This document shows positions 1 through 9,860 of a stretch of 64,000 nucleotides of DNA, piece after piece. Where the stretch lies: positions 46,893 to 110,892 of the forward strand of contig BTUV01000007.1 of the NCBI GenBank assembly GCA_045863035.1. Reading direction: 5' to 3'. The position numbers and the translations under genes were made by a program. The notes beneath the pieces are model-generated. The model did no database searches, had not been told where the DNA came from, and saw only the letters and a program-made list of their open reading frames with translations. The stretch's first letter is position 1. Every line of letters starts with the position of its first letter. The DNA is from H2-BAC3 sp045863035 (lineage in GTDB: Bacteria > Bacteroidota > Ignavibacteria > Ignavibacteriales > Ignavibacteriaceae).

Positions 1-816
1 TATCATACCGTCTGAAACTACTGCCGAAAGAAGCGCTTCGATAGCAGCAAGCAACGCGATAGTAGTTGCCGGCTGTATCATGGCTTTTATTATTTCAAAA
101 TTTATTTTGGGGAACTGAGGAAGAGGAATTGAACCGGATATCTCTCCAAACACTGAACCGATGGTTGCAACCGGTATATCCAACATACTTACATAAACCG
201 TTGAGAGGACAATGGCAACAAGCGAACCAGGCACTTTATGCGTTATCCTGTTCCAGAATACAATTATCAGTAATGAGACAACAGAAATACCGGCAGCATA
301 ATAATTAACCGATCCGAAATTGGCTATATATACATCCCACTTATCAATGAACTCTGAAGGAACTTTCTGAATGCCCAGTCCGAAAAAATCATTGATTTGC
401 GTTGAAAAGATGATGAGCGCAATACCGCTGGTGAAGCCGACAGTAACCGGATGCGGAATAAATTTGATAACAGAGCCAAATTTTGCGAAGCCCATAATCA
501 CCAGAATCACGCCGGCCATCACCGTTGCAACCATCAGCCCGTCCACACCGTAGTTCTGAACAATGCCGTAAATTATCACAATGAAAGCTCCGGTCGGCCC
601 GCCTATCTGAACCCTGCTGCCACCCAGAAATGAAACAAGAAATCCGCCGATGATCGCAGTAATTATCCCCCGCTCAGGTGAAACACCGCTCGCGATGGCA
701 AACGCAATGGCTAGCGGAAGAGCAATAATCCCGACAATAATGCCGGAATTTATATCCTTAAGAATCTGCTCCCTCGGCAGATTCTTAAGGAGTGTAAAGA
801 GTTTTGGTTTTAACAC
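1..816 (-). CDS. SulP-family inorganic anion (sulfate-type) permease, C-terminus cut by window edge
   Basis: I read 272 uninterrupted codons on the minus strand from a GTG at 816 to the left edge. The N-terminus has LPREQILKDINSGIIVGIIALPLAIAF-type spacing followed by GGSRVQIGGPTGAF, which is the SulP transmembrane signature. Further on are IKFIPHPVTVGFTSGIA and AIEALLSAVVSDGM, both typical of SulP transporters. Long hydrophobic segments alternate with short loops, so this is an inner-membrane anion importer; the substrate (sulfate, bicarbonate or other) cannot be read from the sequence. The C-terminal STAS domain would lie outside the window. The gene starts 18 bases after the S9 peptidase stop and is probably cotranscribed with it. 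No better start is available: the frame is closed upstream without an ATG. Confidence 0.85.
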   Translation of the reverse strand, partial: MLKPKLFTLLKNLPREQILKDINSGIIVGIIALPLAIAFAIASGVSPERGIITAIIGGFLVSFLGGSRVQIGGPTGAFIVIIYGIVQNYGVDGLMVATVMAGVILVIMGFAKFGSVIKFIPHPVTVGFTSGIALIIFSTQINDFFGLGIQKVPSEFIDKWDVYIANFGSVNYYAAGISVVSLLIIVFWNRITHKVPGSLVAIVLSTVYVSMLDIPVATIGSVFGEISGSIPLPQFPKINFEIIKAMIQPATTIALLAAIEALLSAVVSDGMI

Positions 817-833
817 GGAATGATCAGAGTTCT

Positions 834-2909
834 TTAATACGCGCTGTTGCGAATCATCAGCTTTGAATCATACGGAGCCGGCTGCCCGCCAAGATATTTA
901 TGAAACCATTCAAGATGTGAATTGTAATAAAGAGGCATTGAGCGGAGGTTGCTCGGCCAGTGTCCGTCATTTTTATATACAATCAGACGCGACTCGATGC
1001 CGAGTTTCTGCAGTGCGGTAAAATATTCAAGACTCTGTGTATATGAAACTCTGTAATCCTTTTCTCCTGTTATGATAAGTGTCGGAGTTCCGAAATTCGC
1101 TACATATTCAGATGGTGAAAACTTTTTATACAGTGATGAATTCCACGGCTGACCATCAAGGTCCCACTCAGGGAACCAGAGTTCTTCTGTTGTTCCGTAG
1201 AAAGATTCAATGTTATATAATCCCATCATACTGACAAAGCACTTAAAAAGCCCTGATTTCCCCTGCTTTGCCTGCAGCCAGTTCATCATATATCCGCCAT
1301 AAGACCAGCCCATTGCGCCGACTCTGTTTTTGTCTATATACGGAAGGTTGGACAGATGCTCAGTTACCTTCATAACATCTTCGTAAACCTTACCGCCCCA
1401 GTCTTTTGAAATTGCGGATGTATAATCCTGACCGTATCCTGTAGAGCCGTGAGGATTGGGGAATGCAACCACGTAGCCATAACCGCCGTACATCTGACCA
1501 TCAGCGCGATAAGCATCCTGCCACTGGCTTTGAGGGCCGCCGTGTACGTTAACAACAAGCGGATATTTCTTCGCGGGGTCAAAACCATGCGGCTTAACTA
1601 GCAGGACGTGCACCTTTTTACCTGCAGCACCATCTATCCAGAGATGTTCCACTGGTCTGAAATCAACTTCGTCAAGAAGTGCGTTGTTGAATGTGGTTAG
1701 CTGCGCCTCTTTTTTAGAACTGAGATCAAAGGAATAGATCTCACCCGGTTTATGATTCAGACGGTAATTGAAATAAAGTTTTTTTCCGTCAGGTGAAACA
1801 GAAAAAGCGCCCACGCACAGATCACCGGTAATTTTTTCGATGACATTTCCATCAACAGATATTTTATATACCGGAGTATATCCTTTAACATCACCGGTGA
1901 AGTAAATGGTTTTTGAATCCGGTGCCCATACGATGTCGTTCACCCAGTTATCAAAGCCATCACTGATAATTTTATGTTTTTTTGCTTTGATATCATAAAC
2001 AGCAATGCGGAATTTATCTGCTTCAAAACCGGGCACCAATTGCGTGCGGTAAGCAAGATACTTTCCGTCAGGAGAAAAAGCGGGTGTGCCGTCCCATGCC
2101 TTATTTGAAACTGTTATATTCTCTCCCCCCGGTGTGCCAAGCGGTGTCATCCAGATATCTGCATTCGTTGTTGCTGCCTGATCTTTTTCTCTGTTCGAGA
2201 CAAACACTACGGTTTTATCATCCGGTGAAAGAAGAAATCCCGTTCCGCCTCCGGCTGAAAAAACCGGAGACTGCCATTCACCCGGCGTCAGGTCAGTTAT
2301 TTTTTTGTCGGTCAGTGAATACTGGAAAACATGGGAGTATTTTCCGCCGGTATATGCCGTCCAATGCCTGAACAGCAGCTCATCTGCCAGATTCGCCTGG
2401 ACAGGTCCGTTCTCAGAAGCATCACTGAATTTTTTGTTACAATCCATATCTGCACCGCAGTCGGGATATACTTCAGCCGAAAACAGAAGCGTTTTACCGT
2501 CAGATGAGAGCACCGGCGAACTAATACCCGTATATATATCGGTAAGCTGCTGCACTGATTTCGTCTTTAGCTCATAGCTGAAAAGCTGGGAAGCTCCGCC
2601 GGCCGTTTTAATGTAATACAACTGATTATCATCACTGCCCCAGAAAGGAGAGGATTCGCTTCCCTCCCCCAGATCAAGCTCCTGCTGACCGGTACCGTCA
2701 GATTTCATCAGCCAGACAGCGGTATTTGCCTTGCCGGTTTTAAGAGTAAGATTGGTTACGGTAAAAGCTATCTGACTGCCTGAGGGTGAAAGCGAAGGAC
2801 CGCTGACGCCCTTAACACGATAATGATCTTCTAAGGTATATGCCCGCTTCTGCGGAAACAAGGAGACCGTTGCTAAGAGGAGTACGAAAACAAGTATTTT
2901 ATTGTTCAT
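834..2909 (-). CDS. S9-family prolyl oligopeptidase / dipeptidyl-peptidase-like secreted peptidase
   Basis: The product is about 691 aa. It begins with a signal peptide (MNNKILVFVLLLATVSLFP), so it is exported. Residues ~30-420 form a WD40-like beta-propeller with repeated 'SPDGK' units. The C-terminal alpha/beta-hydrolase domain holds the serine nucleophile motif GWSYGGY (~residue 535), the acid in GEKDYRVSY (~620) and the histidine in NDGHWP (~650), so the catalytic triad is complete. Proteins of this family remove dipeptides or acylated amino acids from peptides, usually in peptide scavenging. The ATG at 2909 is preferred over a GTG at 2921 because the signal peptide starts there. The gene lies just upstream of the SulP transporter on the same strand. 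Confidence 0.9.
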   Translation of the reverse strand: MNNKILVFVLLLATVSLFPQKRAYTLEDHYRVKGVSGPSLSPSGSQIAFTVTNLTLKTGKANTAVWLMKSDGTGQQELDLGEGSESSPFWGSDDNQLYYIKTAGGASQLFSYELKTKSVQQLTDIYTGISSPVLSSDGKTLLFSAEVYPDCGADMDCNKKFSDASENGPVQANLADELLFRHWTAYTGGKYSHVFQYSLTDKKITDLTPGEWQSPVFSAGGGTGFLLSPDDKTVVFVSNREKDQAATTNADIWMTPLGTPGGENITVSNKAWDGTPAFSPDGKYLAYRTQLVPGFEADKFRIAVYDIKAKKHKIISDGFDNWVNDIVWAPDSKTIYFTGDVKGYTPVYKISVDGNVIEKITGDLCVGAFSVSPDGKKLYFNYRLNHKPGEIYSFDLSSKKEAQLTTFNNALLDEVDFRPVEHLWIDGAAGKKVHVLLVKPHGFDPAKKYPLVVNVHGGPQSQWQDAYRADGQMYGGYGYVVAFPNPHGSTGYGQDYTSAISKDWGGKVYEDVMKVTEHLSNLPYIDKNRVGAMGWSYGGYMMNWLQAKQGKSGLFKCFVSMMGLYNIESFYGTTEELWFPEWDLDGQPWNSSLYKKFSPSEYVANFGTPTLIITGEKDYRVSYTQSLEYFTALQKLGIESRLIVYKNDGHWPSNLRSMPLYYNSHLEWFHKYLGGQPAPYDSKLMIRNSAY

Positions 2910-3016
2910 ATAAGTAACCACAAAATTTATTTGAATAATTGGCTCAAAAATCGATAAATTCGCAGTAATAATGAAACTTCAGCCCAAAAAAGAAAAAAAA
3001 TCAGGAAAGAGAACCC

Positions 3017-3385
3017 ATGAACGGCAAATATCATATTCAAAGAACCCCGGTTCAGATACCGGTGCCTGACAATAAAATCATCCTTGAGCACTTTGGTAAT
3101 GCCTCACAGCAGGCGGGTAACTTCAGCGTAGCTCACATGACCGCCCCGGCCGGGTGGAGTGAGCCCTTTCAGATTCCGGATTTTGATGAAGTGACTTTTG
3201 TTATCCGCGGTAAAAAGCAGTTTGAAATCGAGGGGGAAGAAATCATCCTCAGCAGCGGTGAGTCAATTTGCGTAAAAGCGGGGACACGAGTAAGATATTC
3301 AAATCCCTTTTCGGAGGAGTGTGAATACCTCTCGTTCTGCACACCGGCCTTTTCAATTGACCTGGTTCACCGCGAAGCGGAGTAA
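3017..3385 (+). CDS. Small single-domain cupin protein
   Basis: The product is 122 aa, with an AGGAAAGAG ribosome-binding site about 6 bases before the ATG. Residues ~35-110 form a cupin barrel: AHMTAPAGWSEPFQIPDFDE, then VTFVIRGKKQFEIEGEE and the G(E)SICVKAGTRVRYSNP second motif. The usual metal-binding histidines of cupin motif 1 are mostly absent (FDEV in place of H-x-H-x-E), so metal-dependent catalysis is uncertain. It could be a ligand-binding or sugar-isomerase-like cupin. It is a lone plus-strand gene between minus-strand genes and is closed by a bidirectional terminator. Confidence 0.75.
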   Translation: MNGKYHIQRTPVQIPVPDNKIILEHFGNASQQAGNFSVAHMTAPAGWSEPFQIPDFDEVTFVIRGKKQFEIEGEEIILSSGESICVKAGTRVRYSNPFSEECEYLSFCTPAFSIDLVHREAE

Positions 3386-3402
3386 TCCGGTTAAAATGCA
3401 AA

Positions 3403-3435
3403 AAAAGGGCGTCACCGGTTCAATGACGCCCTTTT
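3403..3435. terminator. Bidirectional Rho-independent terminator
   Basis: A perfect 12-bp stem AAAAGGGCGTCA / TGACGCCCTTTT encloses a 9-nt loop, with A and T runs on the flanks. It lies between the convergent cupin gene (plus) and the GMP reductase-family gene (minus), so it can serve both. Confidence 0.85.
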
Positions 3436-3481
3436 GTTTTTAAAGGTTCCTGCCTTTATATATATCTGAGCGCACGCGTTC

Positions 3482-4498
3482 TTATGCCTTGGGCAGCCGT
3501 TCCAGATAAGAAGAGTTGCTCAGCACCGCGAATGTATCAGTTTTTCTCAGATCATCCAGTGTGTAACAGTTCATATAACTCATTGCGCTTTTAAGACCAT
3601 CCGAAATACTGTTAACAACATTTTTAACAGTCCCTTTATAGGCAACCATAGTTTCCTCCCCTTCAATAAATTCATTGCGCATCTTAACTCCGAACGACGC
3701 TGACCCGCGATACTTTTTCCAAAGCTGTCCGTTATATTTAATCACCTCACCCGGTGTTTCCTTCGTTCCGGCAAGCATCCGCCCTAACATGATAACATCA
3801 GCGCCAAGTGCGATTGCCTTGGCAACATCGCCGGGACTTTTTATTCCGCCATCAGCAATAATTTCAATATCAATATTTTGTTCTGCTCTTGTTGTCAGTA
3901 CATCAAGTAAGGAGGTAACCTGACCAATACCAATGCCTGTTTGCACTGAAGTTGAGCATACACTTCCGTTGCCAATTCCTACACGCACTGAATCCGCTCC
4001 GGCATCCTTCAGTTGTCTGAGAGTGGCTCCATGTGCAGTATTGCCAACCATCACTTTGGGGTTAAATTTCTTCTTTATGTGCTCACATTTCTGAAGGACT
4101 TCACGGTTGTTGGCGTTAGCAGTATCTATACAAATCACCATTCCTGCCTCCGTAAGCCGTGCTGTAATTTCATCCTCAGTATTAAGCCCGATTGCTGCAC
4201 CCAAAACTCCATTCCCTCCGTTTTGAACATTGATTACGGTTTCAAGAGACGAGTCAAAACGATTGAGGATACCAAGACAGCCGGATTCAGTCAGAGCTTT
4301 AGCCATCTCAATTCCTGTAACAGTATCCATCGGGCTTGATACGACCGGCACAGCCAGTTCAATACCCATAAATGAGGCCTTCGTGTTTGCTTCAGTCCTC
4401 GATTTAATGGTTGATATTACGGTAGGCACCAGACTGATATCATCGTAGGTCAGCGCCTGAAAAAATGTATTGAGTTCTTTTTTTGTATATAACTTCAT
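3482..4498 (-). CDS. IMP dehydrogenase/GMP reductase family enzyme, probably GMP reductase-like
   Basis: The product is 338 aa: a TIM barrel without the CBS pair found in most IMP dehydrogenases. The catalytic loop is GIGNGSVCSTS with the nucleophilic Cys near residue 181. The phosphate-binding stretch is ADGGIKSPGDVAKAIALGADVIMLG. After YRGSASFGVKMR the active-site flap is short and lacks the Arg-Tyr pair that IMP dehydrogenases use to activate water. That, with the length, favours GMP reductase (GMP + NADPH to IMP + NH3) over IMPDH. Substitutions such as CSTSVQTG in place of CTTR make the assignment less than certain. It lies 8 bases downstream of pepF on the same strand and is likely cotranscribed. 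Confidence 0.7.
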   Translation of the reverse strand: MKLYTKKELNTFFQALTYDDISLVPTVISTIKSRTEANTKASFMGIELAVPVVSSPMDTVTGIEMAKALTESGCLGILNRFDSSLETVINVQNGGNGVLGAAIGLNTEDEITARLTEAGMVICIDTANANNREVLQKCEHIKKKFNPKVMVGNTAHGATLRQLKDAGADSVRVGIGNGSVCSTSVQTGIGIGQVTSLLDVLTTRAEQNIDIEIIADGGIKSPGDVAKAIALGADVIMLGRMLAGTKETPGEVIKYNGQLWKKYRGSASFGVKMRNEFIEGEETMVAYKGTVKNVVNSISDGLKSAMSYMNCYTLDDLRKTDTFAVLSNSSYLERLPKA

Positions 4499-4506
4499 AG
4501 TTCCAC

Positions 4507-6342
4507 TTAAAGTATTGATTCAAGTTCATCAAGAACGGAATTCATCCTTGCCGCCACAGCCGCTACCGGTTCCGGGCGGGTCAGATCAACGCCCGTCCTT
4601 CTGAGTATCGGAAGCGAATAATCTGAACTACCGCTCTTTAAAAACTGTATATATTTAGGAATAAGCTCGTCCGGATTCTGCCTGAGCAGGCGGTTCAACT
4701 CAGCAGATGCCGCAAATCCCGTTGCGTACTGATATACATAAAAATTGTAGTAGAAGTGCGGAATCCGTGCCCACGAAAAAGCTTCCGGCTGTCCCATCTC
4801 CATTGCGGAGCCGTTAAATTTATTATAGACCCGTGAATATGCCTCTGAGAGCTCCCTTGCCGAAAGGAATTCTCCTTTTTCAACGCGGTTATGGGTTTCA
4901 AGTTCAAACTCAGCGAACATGGTCTGACGGTAAAAAGTAGCAGTAATGTCATTCAGATATTTTTCGAGAAGTGCCTGCTTCGTGCGTGCATCAGCTTTTT
5001 CAATCAGATAATCAAACAGGAGCGCTTCATTAAATGTTGATGCAATCTCAGCCAGAAAGATCGTGTAATCAGCATATATAAACGGCTGATTATTCCCTGA
5101 ATACGTAGAATGAACATTATGCCCGATTTCATGCGCCAGTGTGAATACATCATTAAGCAGACCGTTCCAGTTCATCAATATATATGGCTTCATACCGTGT
5201 GCTGCCCCTGATGAATATGCTCCGCTTCTTTTTCCGCGCGTTTCATAAACATCTATACGGCGTTCATCATAGATTGCTTTAACTGTTTTAACATACTCAT
5301 CCCCCATCGGCTTAAATGCTTCAAGAATAATTTCAAATGCTTCATCAAACGAATACTGCTTTTCAGCGCCTGCCTGAAAAAGAGAAGCATACATATCAAA
5401 AGGATGTATTTTTTCAGTCCCGATTTTTTTTGCTTTCAGTTCAACCCATCGGTGCATGGGTTTCAGGTTCCCCGAAACAGATTTGAGCAGATTATTATAT
5501 ACCTCAACCGGTATTGCGTTTTTGCCCAGAGCAGCATCAAGCGATGATGTGTAATTTCTTGTTTTTGCGTAAAAAGCATCTTTCTTCAGGGCATTGTTCA
5601 GCAGGACGGAAAAGGTATTGGCAAACGTTTCAAACGGTTTAAGATACGCTGTATATCCGCGCTCCCTGAACCCTCTGTCTTTTGAGTAGAGTGCTGAGTA
5701 ATAACGTCCGTGAGACATTCTGATAGTATTCCCCTCCTCATCCGTAGTCTCAGGGAATTCAATATCACTGTTTGAAAGTATTGAAAACGCATCATACCCT
5801 GCAGTGGTTATCTCCGCTGCCGAAGCCAGGAGACGTTCCTGTTCAGCATCCAGAACGTGATGTTTTGTGCGGAACAAGTCATCAAAAAAATGACGGAATC
5901 TGTTGAGTTCCTTGTTTCCTGTCACCCAGGCATTCAGTTGGTCTTCATCTATAGTTAAAAGTTCCGGTCTGATAAAAGATGATTTGGCACCAAGATTGGC
6001 ATAGAGTGATTTGACGCGCTCATACATTGCCTGATACGTGTTGTCTCGCAGGTCGGTATCTTTTCTGAGCATTGCATAAAGATGAAGGCGCTCAAGTGCA
6101 GAACCAGTCTCCTCATCCATGGTCAGACATTCCAGCAGAATTTCGGGTGACCGGTTTAATTTCCCTTCAAATAGTGCATATTTATCACCTCTGGCTTCTG
6201 TTATCTGAAAGGTTTTTTCCCATTCTGCATCAGAAGAAATAACGTGTGAATAGTCCCAGGTATAGCGGGTCTCAATTTCAACTCGTTCCGGCAAGGTCCC
6301 CGATTCATCTTTGAAAAATACTTTTGGTTCAGCTATCATCAT
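4507..6342 (-). CDS. pepF: Oligoendopeptidase F (M3 family zinc metallopeptidase)
   Basis: The product is 611 aa from the ATG at 6342. A longer reading starts from a TTG at 6369 and adds nine unlikely residues. The zinc site TLAHEIGHNVHSTYS (HExxH, ~residue 403) is present with the downstream glutamate in FLAEIASTFNEALL, which is diagnostic for M3 peptidases. There is no signal peptide, so it is cytoplasmic and cleaves short peptides. The C-terminal region GFAASAELNRLL...YIQFLKSGSSDYSLPILRRTGVDL matches the PepF/M3B pattern. Length is normal for the family (~600 aa). Confidence 0.92.
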   Translation of the reverse strand: MMIAEPKVFFKDESGTLPERVEIETRYTWDYSHVISSDAEWEKTFQITEARGDKYALFEGKLNRSPEILLECLTMDEETGSALERLHLYAMLRKDTDLRDNTYQAMYERVKSLYANLGAKSSFIRPELLTIDEDQLNAWVTGNKELNRFRHFFDDLFRTKHHVLDAEQERLLASAAEITTAGYDAFSILSNSDIEFPETTDEEGNTIRMSHGRYYSALYSKDRGFRERGYTAYLKPFETFANTFSVLLNNALKKDAFYAKTRNYTSSLDAALGKNAIPVEVYNNLLKSVSGNLKPMHRWVELKAKKIGTEKIHPFDMYASLFQAGAEKQYSFDEAFEIILEAFKPMGDEYVKTVKAIYDERRIDVYETRGKRSGAYSSGAAHGMKPYILMNWNGLLNDVFTLAHEIGHNVHSTYSGNNQPFIYADYTIFLAEIASTFNEALLFDYLIEKADARTKQALLEKYLNDITATFYRQTMFAEFELETHNRVEKGEFLSARELSEAYSRVYNKFNGSAMEMGQPEAFSWARIPHFYYNFYVYQYATGFAASAELNRLLRQNPDELIPKYIQFLKSGSSDYSLPILRRTGVDLTRPEPVAAVAARMNSVLDELESIL

Positions 6343-6597
6343 AAAAACACTACATTCTAAAAAAAACAACCCCGTAAAATAAGGAGAGAAAGGCCATATC
6401 CTTCAAAAAATCCCGATTCGTGCAATAAAATTACCCCAAATCAACCCAAAACCGCCTCATTTAAATCCGCCAATGCAAAAAACACCTCTCCCGCCATACA
6501 GAGAGCAAATTCTTAAAATAAGGTCAAAAAAGCATCCCCATGAGCGGGTAAGTCTGTTCTTCCACATCATTGAATATCAGCTAAATAGTGAAATTTA

Positions 6598-6626
6598 TTG
6601 ACTTTAAGGGGTTTTTGCGGTAACTT
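6598..6626 (+). promoter_or_regulatory. Candidate sigma-70-type promoter for secD
   Basis: TTGACT and TAACTT are separated by 17 bases, ending about 40 bases before the secD ATG. It is the only good hexamer pair I see in the 323-base gap 6343-6665. The rest of the gap is AT-rich and holds no gene or other obvious structure. Confidence 0.45.
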
Positions 6627-6665
6627 TAATGTCTTATTTTTTTAATCCTTAAATCCGATTGAGTT

Positions 6666-8600
6666 ATGAAGAAATACACCTTCAGGATTGTAATCATTGT
6701 CTGTGCACTTGCTCTCAGCATCTATAAGTTATACCCTACTTATCAGGACTATGCTAACACAAAAGACATTGAGAACATCCTCTCTCAAAAATCCGATAGC
6801 ATTAAAACCGCTAACCCCGGTATTACTAATGACCAGTTAACTAAACTGCTCTCCGAAGTTGAAGACAGTATTAAACTTGCTGACCCTAAAATTCGCGAAG
6901 CCAGATTAAACAGGATAAAGCTCGGCCTTGACCTTCAGGGCGGTATGCGTGTGGTGCTGGAAGTTAATACTGCTAAATTGCTTGAAAAACTCGCCACAAA
7001 TATTGATGATGATTTTACGGCAACACTTAACGCTGCGGCGGCAGAAGCTGCTATTTCTGAAGAATCAGTAGTTGATATCCTCTACAGAAAGTTTCAGGAA
7101 AAAAACATCAGAATCAGCAGATATTACGGCTCAATCAGATCAGAAGATTCTGAAATCCTTGCTGACTTAAAGACCCAGACTGAGGATGCGGTAACACGCG
7201 CTATGCAGATTATCAGAAACCGTATTGATCAATACGGCGTTTCTGAGCCAAGCATCCAAAGACAAGGTGACAGAAGAGTTATCGTTGAACTTCCGGGCGT
7301 AGCCAAAGAAGAAGAAGCACGCCAGCTTTTACAAGGTACCGCGCTTCTGGAGTTCAAGCTCCTTAAAGATCCTGACTATGCAATCACTATTATACAGAAA
7401 GTTGATGAAGCATCATCAGGTAAAGTAGTCACTGACTCCACTCTTGCCAGCGACACAACGGCTACAGCAGATTCCGCAAACAACACTACTGCATCTGCTG
7501 ATACAACCAATCCCGAAAACATGACAGCCGAGCAGTTCGCGAAAGAACATCCATTCTTTGCTCTGGTTCAGTATGACCCGCAGTTCCGCTCATCGGAAGG
7601 ATACGTCAGCAAAGATAACCGTGCAAAGGTTGAACAGTTGCTCGCTTCAGAGGAAATCAGCAGCATCATCCCTGAAACCGTTGAATTTCTGTTCAGCGCA
7701 AAAACCATAAAAGATGCTGAATCCGGTAAAGAGTTTTATCAGCTTTACTTGGTTAATAAGGCGCCAGAACTTACCGGCGGTGTTATCACCAATGCACTTG
7801 CAACGCTTGACCCGACCAACTCAAATCCAATCGTAAATATGGAGATGAGCTCAGAAGGGGCAATTGAATGGGCTCGCATTACCGGTGCTAATATCGGTAA
7901 AAGATGCGCCATTATCCTTGACGGTTCAGTTTTTACCGCGCCAACTATCCAGGGGAAAATACCCGGTGGACGTTCACAGATAAGCGGTATGGAAAATCTT
8001 GATGAAGCCAAGCTGCTTGAAATTGTTCTTAAAGCCGGTGCTCTCCCGGCTCCGGTTGATATTATTGAAGAAAGAACAGTCGGACCATCACTCGGTCAGG
8101 ACTCAATCTCAAAAGGATTTAATTCTGCGCTGTTCGGTTATCTCGTGGTTGGTATCTTTATGATACTCTACTACCGTCAGGCAGGCGGAATAGCTGCATT
8201 TTCACTGATCTTTACTGTTACTTTAATTTTCGGTGTACTCTCAGCTTTCATGGCTACCCTGACCCTTCCTGGTATTGCAGGTATCATTCTTACCATGGGT
8301 ATGGCAGTTGATGCTAACGTTCTCATCTACGAAAGAATCAGAGAAGAACTTGCAATAGGCAGAACACTTCGCGCCGCAGTTGACGGTGGTTTTGCCAAGG
8401 CCTACTCAGCAATCATTGATTCGAATATCACAACCATGATTACCGGAATTGTCCTCTTTCAGTTTGGAACCGGACCCATTCAGGGCTTCGCTCTTACACT
8501 GATGATCGGTATTCTTACCAGCTTGTTTGGTGCACTTGTTGTTACCAAGGTCGTTCTTGACTATCTGGTTGATAAAGGTTACAAGGTTTCATTAGGATAA
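6666..8600 (+). CDS. secD: Protein translocase subunit SecD
   Basis: The product is 644 aa. An N-terminal membrane anchor (residues ~5-25) is followed by the conserved LGLDLQGGMRVVLEV motif (~D1) and a large periplasmic P1 domain. Five C-terminal membrane helices carry GMAVDANVLIYERIREE and FGTGPIQGFA, typical of RND-type SecD. SecD works with SecF to drive late steps of Sec export using the ion gradient. A low-complexity Ser/Thr/Ala/Asp insert (~residues 252-285) interrupts the periplasmic domain, which is unusual but also seen in Bacteroidota SecD proteins. secF follows after 26 bases. Confidence 0.95.
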   Translation: MKKYTFRIVIIVCALALSIYKLYPTYQDYANTKDIENILSQKSDSIKTANPGITNDQLTKLLSEVEDSIKLADPKIREARLNRIKLGLDLQGGMRVVLEVNTAKLLEKLATNIDDDFTATLNAAAAEAAISEESVVDILYRKFQEKNIRISRYYGSIRSEDSEILADLKTQTEDAVTRAMQIIRNRIDQYGVSEPSIQRQGDRRVIVELPGVAKEEEARQLLQGTALLEFKLLKDPDYAITIIQKVDEASSGKVVTDSTLASDTTATADSANNTTASADTTNPENMTAEQFAKEHPFFALVQYDPQFRSSEGYVSKDNRAKVEQLLASEEISSIIPETVEFLFSAKTIKDAESGKEFYQLYLVNKAPELTGGVITNALATLDPTNSNPIVNMEMSSEGAIEWARITGANIGKRCAIILDGSVFTAPTIQGKIPGGRSQISGMENLDEAKLLEIVLKAGALPAPVDIIEERTVGPSLGQDSISKGFNSALFGYLVVGIFMILYYRQAGGIAAFSLIFTVTLIFGVLSAFMATLTLPGIAGIILTMGMAVDANVLIYERIREELAIGRTLRAAVDGGFAKAYSAIIDSNITTMITGIVLFQFGTGPIQGFALTLMIGILTSLFGALVVTKVVLDYLVDKGYKVSLG

Positions 8601-8626
8601 TTTCAGGAAATAAGGAGTTTATTAGA

Positions 8627-9766
8627 ATGCAAATATTTCATAATCTTAATGTTGACTGGATGGGAAAAAGAAAATTTTTCTATGTCCTCTCAACCGTAAT
8701 TTTCGTATTAGGTCTCATTAATATCGTTTTCAGAGGTCTGGTGTTCGGAATTGATTTCCGTGGCGGTACAGAGCTCGAAATTGGTTTTAATAAACCGGTT
8801 AATATATCTGAGGCAAGAAATGTTCTGAACAGCATCGGGCTCGGAGCTCTGGAAGTTAAAACTTTCGGAAGCGAGACCGGTATTCTGGTCAGAACAGACA
8901 TGCAGACCATCCCGGCTGATATCTTTCCGAAAGTGCAGGGTAATATTGAAGCAGCCATAAAAGTAATTATGCCTGATTCAACCTTCACAGCATCAGAAAA
9001 ATCCGAGAATTCAATTATCTATACTTTTACCTCTCCGGATGCTGCAAACCTTGCTGCTGAAAAACTTTTTGTCGCGGGTTATCAAACCGGTAAAGTTACT
9101 GAGGAATCAGACAACACTCAGGTAATAATTCGTGTTGGTATAGCTGACTGGATTAAAGAAAATCTGCGTAAAAATTTCAGCGGTTACTCATTTGAAATCC
9201 TGCGGTCTGAAGTTGTAGGACCAAAGATCGGAAACGAACTGAAAAGAGATGCACTCATAGCAATAGCGGTTTCTCTGCTCGGTATTCTCATTTATCTCGG
9301 CTTCCGTTTTAAATTTGTTTTCGCACTTGGTTCAGTGGCCGCGCTTTTCCATGATGTGCTTATTACACTTGGTCTTTTCTCTTTGTTCTATGGTTTAATA
9401 CCCGGACTCAACTTAGAGATCAGTCTGACAGTAGTAGCGGCATTTCTTCTGCTTATTGGTTATTCCATCAACGATACCGTTATTGTGTTTGACCGGGTAA
9501 GAGAAAATCTGAAGCTGCACAAGACCGAAAATTTAGAGAAGCTGCTTAATGACAGTATTAACAAAACCATGTCCAGAACCGTTCTGACCGGTGGTACAAC
9601 ACTTCTCACAACAATTATCCTCATGGTATTTGGCGGAGAGGTACTGAGGGGATTCGCGTTTACCATGACCTTTGGCATCATTGTCGGAACATACAGTTCT
9701 ATCTTCGTAGCTACTGCATTAGTGCTCGAATATGTAAAAAGGTATAATAAGAAGATTTCCTTTTAA
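8627..9766 (+). CDS. secF: Protein translocase subunit SecF
   Basis: The product is 379 aa. It has an N-terminal helix, then GIDFRGGTELEIGF, the periplasmic domain and five C-terminal helices with LLIGYSINDTVIVFDRVREN, the SecF signature. An AAGGAG ribosome-binding site lies about 8 bases before the ATG. It forms a two-gene unit with secD, whereas many Bacteroidota carry a fused SecDF. A strong terminator follows immediately. Confidence 0.95.
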   Translation: MQIFHNLNVDWMGKRKFFYVLSTVIFVLGLINIVFRGLVFGIDFRGGTELEIGFNKPVNISEARNVLNSIGLGALEVKTFGSETGILVRTDMQTIPADIFPKVQGNIEAAIKVIMPDSTFTASEKSENSIIYTFTSPDAANLAAEKLFVAGYQTGKVTEESDNTQVIIRVGIADWIKENLRKNFSGYSFEILRSEVVGPKIGNELKRDALIAIAVSLLGILIYLGFRFKFVFALGSVAALFHDVLITLGLFSLFYGLIPGLNLEISLTVVAAFLLLIGYSINDTVIVFDRVRENLKLHKTENLEKLLNDSINKTMSRTVLTGGTTLLTTIILMVFGGEVLRGFAFTMTFGIIVGTYSSIFVATALVLEYVKRYNKKISF

Positions 9767-9785
9767 GCTGAAAATTCCCTAAATG

Positions 9786-9823
9786 AAAAGGGCTAAGGTT
9801 TTGAACCTTAGCCCTTTTTTTTT
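9786..9823 (+). terminator. Rho-independent terminator after secF
   Basis: A perfect 15-bp stem AAAAGGGCTAAGGTT / AACCTTAGCCCTTTT with a TTG loop runs into nine or more T residues. It ends the secDF transcript. Confidence 0.93.
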
Positions 9824-9860
9824 GGATTATGAATTTATCCAACAATGCAATTATGTAAAT

